A stretch of DNA of 46,842 bases, from the NCBI GenBank assembly GCA_020717845.1, contig DYDG01000006.1, forward strand, positions 1 to 46,842, written 5' to 3'. Shown here in pieces: positions 39,902 to 46,842 of the stretch; position 1 is the stretch's first letter, and each line of letters begins with the position of its first letter. The position numbers and the translations under genes are program-made. This DNA comes from Marinifilum sp. Lineage in GTDB: Bacteria; UBA9089; CG2-30-40-21. The notes under the pieces are model-generated. The model saw only the letters and a program-made list of their open reading frames with translations. It did no database searches and was not told where the DNA came from.

Positions 39902-41740
39902 ATGAGACAGGCAGTAATACGAAAATCTCAAGGCAAAAACATCCTGATAGGATGTCTCTGCTGCTTATATCTTCTTCTGCATTTCAATGCCTATGCCGAG
40001 GAAATAATCGTTGAACAGGCAGATTATGCAGAATGCTGGGGAACTACAGCAAATCTTAATGGAAGCGTGACTATCAGATGCAATGAACAATTACTACAGG
40101 CACAAGGGGTAAGCCTTAACACACAAACAGGGAATCTGACAGCCACAGGAAGCATAAGATTAATTGACCCAGCCAGGGTGATTGAATGCAGCCATCTTGA
40201 TTACAACCTTCATAGCAAACAAGGAAAGGCAGAAGATATATACATTGATGTAAAAAGGTTGTTTTTGCAGGCTGAACAGGCAAGGATAGGCACAGCAGCA
40301 ATTACCTTAACCCATGGAATCATTACAGGCTGCAATCTAAAAAAACCACACTATGGTATCTATGCTTCAAGCCTGAGGTTTTATCCCAATGATAGGGTAG
40401 TGGTAAAGAATATCGTTTTTAAGGCAGGGAATATCCCGTTTTTTTATTTTCCTTATTACGCACAATCCCTTAAGGATAGCAGACCGCTGTTTGAGTTGGT
40501 TCCATCTTATGCAGACATTGATGGCCGTATATTAAAATCTACCTACAACTATTTCTTTTCTGAAGACTCAAAGGGCTCACTGTTCATGGATTATGTTGAG
40601 AAAAGGGGTATTGGCAAGGGTTTTTCTCATACAGTTAGAAACAAGAATACGCAGAGCAACATTTTTCTTTATCATCTGAATGAGTCTCAACAGCGTCCAT
40701 ACCTTCTGCATAGTGAAAGGTGGTTGGCTGAAACAGATTGGCTGTGTCAAGACAAGAGTATGAGTGCCATGCTTCATCTTGATGCCTTAAGTGATCCGCA
40801 GGTGAGAAGAGATTATCATGGGGACAAATCTGTTCTTGAACCATCATCACACCTGTCTATTAGCCGGGTAATGGATGATTATCTCTTGAGGCTGACATAT
40901 GCAAAAAAATATGCCTGGCAAATTCCTTGCAACAAGTTTGTTGTAACCACAGAACAGACTCCATCACTAAAATACGAGACAAAGCTCAGCAGGTGGAGAA
41001 ACACCCCATGGTTTACCACCTTTTCTTCTATTGCTCAAAGGGATGCTGCTACAAAAACTGTTGCCTTAGAGGCAATGGTATCAGGAATGCGAAATTATCG
41101 ATTAACCAAATCCACAACCCTTACCCAGAGTATCTTGCTTGGAGGAGATAAGAAACACCCTGTGTGGTATGGAGAAAACTTGAACCTCAGACAAAGAATG
41201 GGAAGCACAAACCTGAACATTGGATATGTTATCAAGAGTAACCCTGACGAATTGATGACACACAAACTTGCGGCAGAGCTGTTTCAAATAACACAGGGTA
41301 ATTACCTGAGGTTGTGGACAGATATTGACCTGCGTCCTAAAAGACAGTTAGGAACTAATACGGTCAGGGTCAATGCTATTAACGGGTTATGGAAAAAGGA
41401 ACATGCCTCTGTTCAACTTGACTTTAGTCCAGATAAAGGAAGGGTTGAGAGTATTGAGGGCTTTATCTGCTTGCAAAACAATTTGCTTTCAACAAACCTT
41501 GGGACAACCTATCTTAAAGGGACAACATGGGAGGCAACAATGCATTGCTTTCTCAAACTAAATCCAAAAACAACACTTCAAGCTGATGCATACTATGACC
41601 TTAAAAATAGCCGTGTCCATGAGGCTAACTACTCAATCAAAAGAAATCTGCACTGCTGGGAAGCAGAACTTGGATTCAAGTCTCAACCCTATATTGGGAA
41701 CAAGGAGTTTCGGATAAGGATTAATCCATGTGGACAGTAG
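39902..41740 (+). CDS. lptD: LptD-like LPS-assembly outer-membrane protein
   Basis: A 612-aa protein for export of lipopolysaccharide to the outer leaflet. The signal peptide (residues 1-32, ending FNAYA) is followed by an OstA/LptA-like jellyroll domain (about 35-135: LNGSVTIRCNEQLLQAQGVS, LTATGSIRL). The LptD barrel region follows, with the diagnostic IPFFYFPYYAQSLKDSRP near residue 178. The usual family length is 700-900, so the barrel is short. The frame opens at 39845, but ATG 39902 gives a clean signal peptide; the ribosome binding site is weak (AAAGGGAT). The 60 bp upstream hold short hairpins such as GGTCGGGAGACCCG. Confidence 0.88.
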   Translation: MRQAVIRKSQGKNILIGCLCCLYLLLHFNAYAEEIIVEQADYAECWGTTANLNGSVTIRCNEQLLQAQGVSLNTQTGNLTATGSIRLIDPARVIECSHLDYNLHSKQGKAEDIYIDVKRLFLQAEQARIGTAAITLTHGIITGCNLKKPHYGIYASSLRFYPNDRVVVKNIVFKAGNIPFFYFPYYAQSLKDSRPLFELVPSYADIDGRILKSTYNYFFSEDSKGSLFMDYVEKRGIGKGFSHTVRNKNTQSNIFLYHLNESQQRPYLLHSERWLAETDWLCQDKSMSAMLHLDALSDPQVRRDYHGDKSVLEPSSHLSISRVMDDYLLRLTYAKKYAWQIPCNKFVVTTEQTPSLKYETKLSRWRNTPWFTTFSSIAQRDAATKTVALEAMVSGMRNYRLTKSTTLTQSILLGGDKKHPVWYGENLNLRQRMGSTNLNIGYVIKSNPDELMTHKLAAELFQITQGNYLRLWTDIDLRPKRQLGTNTVRVNAINGLWKKEHASVQLDFSPDKGRVESIEGFICLQNNLLSTNLGTTYLKGTTWEATMHCFLKLNPKTTLQADAYYDLKNSRVHEANYSIKRNLHCWEAELGFKSQPYIGNKEFRIRINPCGQ

Positions 41741-41783
41741 TAAGTACCTTGTTGCAGCTAAAAAGCTAAAACAGAAAAATTTA

Positions 41784-41812
41784 TTGCTTTCTACAGTTAA
41801 TCATGATATAAT
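41784..41812 (+). promoter_or_regulatory. extended -10 promoter of the HD-GYP gene
   Basis: TTGCTT (41784-41789), a 17 bp spacer and TATAAT (41807-41812) preceded by TGA, an extended -10 element. The start would fall near 41819, leaving a 25 nt leader. Confidence 0.65.
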
Positions 41813-41844
41813 GAATTCTACCAAACTTAGGGGGTTTTTAGGTT

Positions 41845-42849
41845 ATGACACATGCAGGCTTTTTTGTTGCTGCTCCACCAAAGGTAGACCTTTTAGAGGA
41901 AAAATTACCAAAGGATAAGGGTGCTCAGGAGTTAATAAAGGATATTCCTGTGCTTTTGAAACCAGAGATAAAAAAGGATGCCATTGATTATGTTAAAACT
42001 ACGGTTAATGATGTTAGGGCAGGAAAGCTGATAGATAAAGATGATACCAGGAGGGTTGTCCGCACCCTGGTAGAAGAGGTGATGAATAATTACCAGCATA
42101 CCTTGCTTAATCTGATAGATATAAGGCATCACGATGAGTATACCTTTGCGCATTCTATAAATGTTTGCGTGCTGGCTATTCTCATGGGAATAAGAAAGGG
42201 GCTGGAAAAGCCAGAGTTAGAAGAGTTAGGCATAGGTGGAATACTTCACGACCTTGGGAAAATAAGAATTGAGCATGAGATATTAAATAAGCCAGGTAAG
42301 CTTACCAAAGAAGAGATTGATACCATGAAACAACATCCAACCTATGGATATGAAATCCTTTGCTTTGATCGAGAGATAGGCTCAATCCCCCGGGAGATTG
42401 CCTATCAACACCATGAACAATATGATGGTAGGGGATATCCTCGTGGTCTGCGTGGAGAAGAGATCCATCAATATGCCGTTATCGCTGCCTTAGCAGATGT
42501 TTATGATGCCTTGACTACAGACAGGCCATATCGAAAAAGATTTCTTCCCCATGATGCCATGAGGGTTATTATTACTGATACAGATGCTAAATTCTCTCAG
42601 GAATCCATAAGACTCTTTTTGGAATATATGTCCATATATCCAGTAGGCAGTATGGTCAGGCTTAATTCAGGAGAGGTGGCGGTTGTGATCAAGTCTCACG
42701 AGCGGGCATTGATAAGACCAACGCTAAGGATGATCCTTGACCCAAGAGGAGAATATTATCCCGAAGCCCATGAGGTAGACCTGAGAAGAGACAAAAAAAG
42801 GTTTATTGTTGGACCGGTTGGGGATGATGTGTTTGTGCAAAGGTATTGA
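41845..42849 (+). CDS. HD-GYP domain phosphohydrolase
   Basis: A 334-aa protein with an HD-GYP domain, the c-di-GMP phosphodiesterase family. The first 110 residues form an N-terminal region without a clear receiver domain (VKTTVNDVRAGKLIDKDDTR). Metal and catalytic motifs follow: HDEYTFAHSINV near 93, GGILHDLGKIRI near 131, KQHPTYGYEIL near 165, HHEQYDGRGYP near 189 and ALADVYDALTTDRPYRK near 212. All canonical residues are present, so it is probably active. The C-terminal 80 residues contain VGSMVRLNSGEVAVVI, a small beta domain common in the family. AGGGGG lies upstream of the ATG. Confidence 0.92.
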   Translation: MTHAGFFVAAPPKVDLLEEKLPKDKGAQELIKDIPVLLKPEIKKDAIDYVKTTVNDVRAGKLIDKDDTRRVVRTLVEEVMNNYQHTLLNLIDIRHHDEYTFAHSINVCVLAILMGIRKGLEKPELEELGIGGILHDLGKIRIEHEILNKPGKLTKEEIDTMKQHPTYGYEILCFDREIGSIPREIAYQHHEQYDGRGYPRGLRGEEIHQYAVIAALADVYDALTTDRPYRKRFLPHDAMRVIITDTDAKFSQESIRLFLEYMSIYPVGSMVRLNSGEVAVVIKSHERALIRPTLRMILDPRGEYYPEAHEVDLRRDKKRFIVGPVGDDVFVQRY

Positions 42850-42873
42850 TTGGATAAGGAGGAACAAAAACAT

Positions 42874-43076
42874 ATGGACATGCAATTATCCAATCTTATC
42901 CATCTATTATGATGGGAAAACCTGTAGTCGCAGGGACACGAATTACCGTCGAAGTGATTTTAGAAAAGTTGTCTGCTGGAGAAACGATTGAGCAAGTGCT
43001 TGAAGCTTATCCACGTCTCACAAAATCGGCAATTTATGCGTCATTGGACTTTGCAGCTATGTTATTTGTTATTTAA
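42874..43076 (+). pseudogene. frameshifted DUF433 (VapB-like) antitoxin
   Basis: AAGGAGG and ATG 42874 open MDMQLSNLIH, then a stop. One frame over, PSIMMGKPVVAGTRITVEVI continues with LEKLSAGETIEQVLEAYPRL, TKSAIYASLDFAAML and a stop at 43076. This is the DUF433 pattern (P-x-I-x-x-G-K-P-V-x-x-G-T-R-I, A-G-x-S-I-E-x-x-L-x-x-Y-P-R-L). A small indel near 42898-42902 breaks the N-terminus, and the usual toxin partner is absent. ATG 42909 could still make a 55-aa product. Confidence 0.75.
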
Positions 43077-43085
43077 GGAGATATT

Positions 43086-46000
43086 ATGCCCAAAAGAACA
43101 GATATAAATAAGATACTTATCATTGGCTCAGGACCAATAATCATCAGTCAGGCTTGTGAGTTTGATTATTCGGGCACTCAGGCATGCAAGGCATTGAGAG
43201 AGGATGGCTACTTTGTTATTCTTGTCAATTCAAACCCAGCCACCATTATGACTGACCCTCAAACTGCAGACCGAATATATATTGAACCAATTACCCCGGA
43301 GATAGTGGCTAAAATCATTGAGATTGAAAGGCCTGATGCCATTCTACCTACCCTTGGCGGACAAACAGGGCTTAATATAGCCATAAAGCTGTTTGAGATG
43401 GGTGTCCTGGATAAGTATCAGGTTGAGATGATTGGGGCAAACTATGGGGCAATAAGAAAGGCAGAGGATAGGAGCCAGTTCAAGGAGGCTATGATCAGGA
43501 TTGGGCTTGATGTGCCAAAAAGCGGGCTGGCATATAATATGGATGATTGCCGCAGGATAGCAAGAGAATTGGGATTTCCACTGATTATCCGGGCAAGCCT
43601 TACCCTTGGCGGGACAGGTGGCGGTATTGCCTATAATATAGAAGAGTTTGAGCAGATAGCAGCCCTTGGGCTTGAATCAAGCCCTATCTCAGAGATATTG
43701 GTTGAAGAATCCATCATTGGCTGGAAAGAGTATGAGCTTGAGGTAATGCGTGACATCAAGGATAATGTGGTTATTATTTGTTCTATAGAAAATCTTGACC
43801 CAATGGGTGTTCATACAGGCGATTCCATTACCGTTGCCCCATCTCAAACCCTGTCAGATAAGGAATATCAATTGATGCGTGATGCGGCTATCAAGGTCAT
43901 TCGTGAGATAGGCGTGGAAACTGGCGGCTCAAACGTTCAGTTTGCCCTAAACCCTGAAACTGGCCGGATGGTGGTTATTGAGATTAACCCGCGTGTTTCC
44001 AGAAGCTCTGCCTTAGCCTCAAAGGCAACCGGATTCCCTATTGCCAGAATGGCCGCAAAATTGGCTGTTGGCTATACCCTTGATGAGATACCCAATGATA
44101 TTACCCGTGAAACACCAGCCTCATTTGAGCCAACCATTGATTATTGTGTGATCAAGATACCACGATTTACCTTTGAAAAATTTCCTGGGGTAGAAGATGT
44201 TCTTGGAATATCCATGAAGTCTGTTGGTGAGGCAATGGCTATTGGCCGAACATTTAAGGAAGCACTTCAGAAGGGCTTGCGATCCCTGGAGATAGGGAGA
44301 TTTGGGCTTGGTGCTGACGGTAAGGATACACCAAAGGATATTGAAGAGATAAAGAGGAATATTAGTATTCCTAATTCCTTGAGGATATTTTATCTCCGCG
44401 AGGCATTGCTGGCTGGGATGAGCATGGATGAAATACATGAGATTACCAGAATAGACAAGTGGTTTTTGCATAACATTAAACAGATTGTAGAGATGGAGCA
44501 GGAGATCAGGGCTGAGGGGTCAGGGATTAGTGCTGAAACCATCAAAAAGGCGAAGCAGTATGGCTTTTCTGACAGGCAATTGGCACATCTTTTAGATTCA
44601 GATGAGGAGGCTGTGCGGAAGCTGCGTAAGGGATATGGGATTGAGGCGGTCTTTAATCTTGTTGATACCTGTGCAGCAGAGTTTGAGGCACGGACACCCT
44701 ATTATTATTCTACCTATGAAACAGAGGATGAGACACGTTCAAGCAATAAGAAAAAGGTGATAATCCTTGGCGGCGGACCAAATCGAATTGGGCAGGGGAT
44801 TGAATTTGATTATTGCTGCTGTCAGGCATCCTTTGCTTTAAGGGAAGAAGGCTATGAAAGCATCATGGTGAATTGCAACCCTGAAACCGTTTCCACAGAT
44901 TACGACACCTCAGACAGGCTTTATTTTGAGCCAATGACACGAGAGGACATCTTGAACATCGTTGATCGTGAGAAGCCTCTGGGGGTGATTATCCAGCTGG
45001 GTGGGCAGACACCATTAAACCTGGCTATCCCTCTGGAAAAGGCAGGGGTGAAAATCCTTGGCACATCAACCGATGCTGTTGATAGAGCAGAGGATAGGGA
45101 ACGTTTTAAGCTGTTGCTCCAAAAGCTGGAATTAAAACAGTCACCCAATGGAACCGCTGTTGTTATGAAGGATGCAATAAGAATAGCACAGGAAATAGGT
45201 TATCCGATAATTGTTCGTCCATCATATGTTTTGGGCGGCCGGGCAATGGAGATAGTTTATGATGAGCAGAGTCTGGAAAAGTATATGAGAAATGCTGTTT
45301 TTGTCTCTCCAGACAGGCCTGTATTGATTGACAAGTTCTTAGAGGATGCGATTGAGGTTGATGTTGATGCCATAGCAGATGGAGATGTGGTGATTATTGG
45401 CGGGATTATGGAACATATTGAATTTGCCGGCGTGCATTCAGGTGATTCTGCCTGTGTTCTGCCGCCGCATACCCTTAGCCCATCCATTATTCAAGGGATT
45501 AAAGAAAACACCTATGCCATAGCAACGGAGCTTGGGGTGATTGGGCTGCTGAATATCCAGTATGCCATCCAGGGCAATGATATCTTTGTCATAGAGGTCA
45601 ATCCCAGGGCATCTCGAACAGTTCCCTTTGTCTCAAAGTCAATTGGTGTTTCATTGGCAAGATTGGCGACTAAGGTCATGCTTGGTAAGAAGCTTAAGGA
45701 ACTTGGCTTTGACAAAGAGATAGAGCCGCAGCATATAGCTGTAAAAGAGGCTGTCTTTCCATTTACCCGCTTTCATGGGGTTGACCCTTTGCTTGGACCT
45801 GAGATGAAGTCAACCGGAGAGGTGATGGGTATAGACACGAGCTTTGGTAAGGCATTCGCAAAATCTCAGGTGGCTGCAAGTCAACACCTGCCGACAAAAG
45901 GAACTATCTTTATCTCGGTCAAGGATAAGGATAAACCAGTAATCCTTTCTGCAGTGCAGCGGTTTGTTGAATTAGGATTCAATCTGATCGGGACTGAAGG

Positions 46001-46310
46001 AACGGTAAAATACTACAAAGAAAAGGGCATTCCTATGGATAGAATCTTTAAGGTGGGTGAGGGAAGGCCTGATGTTGTGGATATGATCAAGAATAATGAG
46101 ATTGCCCTGCTCATCAATACCCCGTCTGGCAAAAAACCAAGAACAGATGAGATAACCATTCGCAGTCATGCCTATCTTCATGGCATACCTATTATTACTA
46201 TTGCCCAGGGCGTTCTGGCTGCATCTGATGGTATCGCTGCCCTGATAGATGGTTCGTTGCAGATAAAGTCTATTCAAGAGTATCATCAGGAGATTGGTGG
46301 AGGCAAGTGA
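43086..46310 (+). CDS. carB: carbamoyl-phosphate synthase large subunit
   Basis: A 1074-aa synthase making carbamoyl phosphate from ammonia (from CarA), bicarbonate and two ATP, for pyrimidine and arginine synthesis. Two ATP-grasp halves are visible. The first begins [20 protein letters not shown] with [14 protein letters not shown]. The second begins [20 protein letters not shown] with [20 protein letters not shown]. The oligomerisation region between them, and the C-terminal MGS-like allosteric domain ([14 protein letters not shown] near 965, [17 protein letters not shown]), are present. Length matches the family. AAGGAGA precedes the ATG. carA is not in the window. Confidence 0.98.
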   Translation: MPKRTDINKILIIGSGPIIISQACEFDYSGTQACKALREDGYFVILVNSNPATIMTDPQTADRIYIEPITPEIVAKIIEIERPDAILPTLGGQTGLNIAIKLFEMGVLDKYQVEMIGANYGAIRKAEDRSQFKEAMIRIGLDVPKSGLAYNMDDCRRIARELGFPLIIRASLTLGGTGGGIAYNIEEFEQIAALGLESSPISEILVEESIIGWKEYELEVMRDIKDNVVIICSIENLDPMGVHTGDSITVAPSQTLSDKEYQLMRDAAIKVIREIGVETGGSNVQFALNPETGRMVVIEINPRVSRSSALASKATGFPIARMAAKLAVGYTLDEIPNDITRETPASFEPTIDYCVIKIPRFTFEKFPGVEDVLGISMKSVGEAMAIGRTFKEALQKGLRSLEIGRFGLGADGKDTPKDIEEIKRNISIPNSLRIFYLREALLAGMSMDEIHEITRIDKWFLHNIKQIVEMEQEIRAEGSGISAETIKKAKQYGFSDRQLAHLLDSDEEAVRKLRKGYGIEAVFNLVDTCAAEFEARTPYYYSTYETEDETRSSNKKKVIILGGGPNRIGQGIEFDYCCCQASFALREEGYESIMVNCNPETVSTDYDTSDRLYFEPMTREDILNIVDREKPLGVIIQLGGQTPLNLAIPLEKAGVKILGTSTDAVDRAEDRERFKLLLQKLELKQSPNGTAVVMKDAIRIAQEIGYPIIVRPSYVLGGRAMEIVYDEQSLEKYMRNAVFVSPDRPVLIDKFLEDAIEVDVDAIADGDVVIIGGIMEHIEFAGVHSGDSACVLPPHTLSPSIIQGIKENTYAIATELGVIGLLNIQYAIQGNDIFVIEVNPRASRTVPFVSKSIGVSLARLATKVMLGKKLKELGFDKEIEPQHIAVKEAVFPFTRFHGVDPLLGPEMKSTGEVMGIDTSFGKAFAKSQVAASQHLPTKGTIFISVKDKDKPVILSAVQRFVELGFNLIGTEGTVKYYKEKGIPMDRIFKVGEGRPDVVDMIKNNEIALLINTPSGKKPRTDEITIRSHAYLHGIPIITIAQGVLAASDGIAALIDGSLQIKSIQEYHQEIGGGK

Positions 46311-46377
46311 AGAAGGGTGGACTACAAAATTTAAATATGTTCAGGATGTTTTATGACCGTGAAGCAGATGACAATGA

Positions 46378-46500
46378 ATGACTCTGTTGATTTAGTCAAT
46401 TTTTGCGAGACCATCATACCACATATTGTGCTTCATGTCCACCAAATAACCACATGCTGTATGCCTAAGATACTAAAAGGTAGTAAATCAACAGAGTCAT
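46378..46500. mobile_element. 123 bp MITE-like element with perfect 17 bp inverted repeats
   Basis: ATGACTCTGTTGATTTA (46378-46394) is the exact reverse complement of 46484-46500. The 89 bp interior encodes nothing. It starts 67 bp after carB. The bases 46311-46377 between show nothing I recognise. Confidence 0.7.
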
Positions 46501-46539
46501 GAATGTAGCTGCAGGGCTTGTCCCTGCCTTTTTCCAATG

Positions 46540-46565
46540 TAGAGACGCAAAATTTTGCGTCTCTA
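46540..46565. repeat. 26 bp perfect palindrome (TAGAGACGC family)
   Basis: TAGAGACGCAAAA and TTTTGCGTCTCTA form a perfect palindrome with no loop, preceded by the hairpin GCAGGG-CTTGT-CCCTGC at 46511-46527. It is a family member with 15649-15670 and 26751-26778. Confidence 0.8.
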
Positions 46566-46573
46566 TCTCTACT

Positions 46574-46723
46574 ATACTCAACATTGGCACAAATTGTGAT
46601 TTTCCTTGCTTGCAGATAGCGTTGAGAATACGGTCGTTAAGCGGAGTGGTCATTGAGCGAAGTCGAAATGATGCCTGAAACGGCTAAAATTGAAAAATCA
46701 CAAATTATAACGGTGTTGAGTAT
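46574..46723. mobile_element. 150 bp element with imperfect 30 bp inverted repeats
   Basis: ATACTCAACA ... TTGTGATTTT (46574-46603) faces its reverse complement at 46693-46723; the outer 10 and inner 10 bases match exactly and the middle has diverged. The interior carries the reverse copy of the TTCGACTTCGCTCAAT box (46641-46670). Confidence 0.65.
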
Positions 46724-46793
46724 GTTTGTGGCAAAACGCCCTAATTGTTCAGGTCGAAAATAGTTGAGGACATGCCAGAGAGAAGGTGTATAG

Positions 46794-46842
46794 ATGAGCC
46801 GTAAGGTGCAACGAGTTAATTATCATCTCGATACAGGAGAAA
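46794..46842 (+). CDS. 5' end of a gene cut by the window edge
   Basis: ATG 46794 opens 16 codons, MSRKVQRVNYHLDTGE, running off the end. A purine-rich AGAGAGAAGG lies about 10 nt upstream. The opening recalls small DNA-binding proteins of the RQC-minor-1 type that begin with a V-N-Y-x-L-x-T-G-E pattern. That is a memory-based resemblance on 16 residues and cannot be relied on. Confidence 0.35.
   Translation, partial: MSRKVQRVNYHLDTGE

Noticed and set aside
46465-46653. 62-codon minus-strand frame after carB
   Set aside because: It runs through the 26 bp palindrome and inverted-repeat ends; better explained as repeat DNA.

Overview
The window is AT-rich bacterial DNA (about 40 % GC by eye) from an organism with a Gram-negative-type envelope. 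It carries waaA (Kdo transferase), an LptD-like protein, a TonB/ExbB/ExbD set with an outer-membrane barrel, and neuB. Many intergenic gaps hold short palindromic, tandem or dispersed repeats, as is common in genomes reconstructed from uncultivated phyla. I cannot assign the phylum from the sequence; a little-cultured candidate-phylum-type lineage is a guess. Housekeeping promoters read as classic sigma70 sites, nearly all with an exact 17 bp spacer.

Layout. 1-7360: tRNA-Asn (minus strand) diverges from a plus-strand run of a long TPR protein, a TonB-receptor-like barrel without a plug, exbB, exbD, a broken hicB-like antitoxin, a 51-codon ORF and tonB. 7400-8830: a penicillin-binding transpeptidase behind a consensus promoter with a perfect palindrome between -35 and -10. 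8863-12297 (minus strand): tRNA-Arg(ACG), tadA, tRNA-Ser(CGA), a small membrane protein, dapB, ridA and neuB. TadA edits tRNA-Arg(ACG), and its 3' end overlaps tRNA-Ser. 12645-14649: a DUF502 protein with a nearly leaderless promoter, an HU-type protein whose stop codon lies inside tRNA-Gly, tRNA-Gly(CCC) and glyQ. 14650-17963: cargo separating glyQ from glyS, made of a PemK/MazF toxin-antitoxin pair, an interrupted antitoxin gene, and an OLD-like ATPase plus PIN nuclease pair. 17964-26554: glyS, waaA, aconitase, folE, folP, cdaA and cdaR.

27120-39782 is a defence island between core genes: a 1081-aa SNF2-like helicase, a DUF4391 protein, a truncated DinD, a type III Mod methyltransferase, a RhuM protein, a type III Res helicase-nuclease, then a 766 bp hairpin-rich element bounded by 23 bp inverted repeats, an orphan promoter, and a YhcG/DUF1016 PD-(D/E)XK nuclease. 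This compact extended type III locus and the ATPase-PIN pair are the best candidates for incompletely described systems.

39902-46842: lptD, an HD-GYP phosphohydrolase, a frameshifted DUF433 antitoxin, carB, a cluster of three palindromic elements, and the first 16 codons of a gene running off the end. No CRISPR array, rRNA, intact transposase or prophage structural gene was seen.
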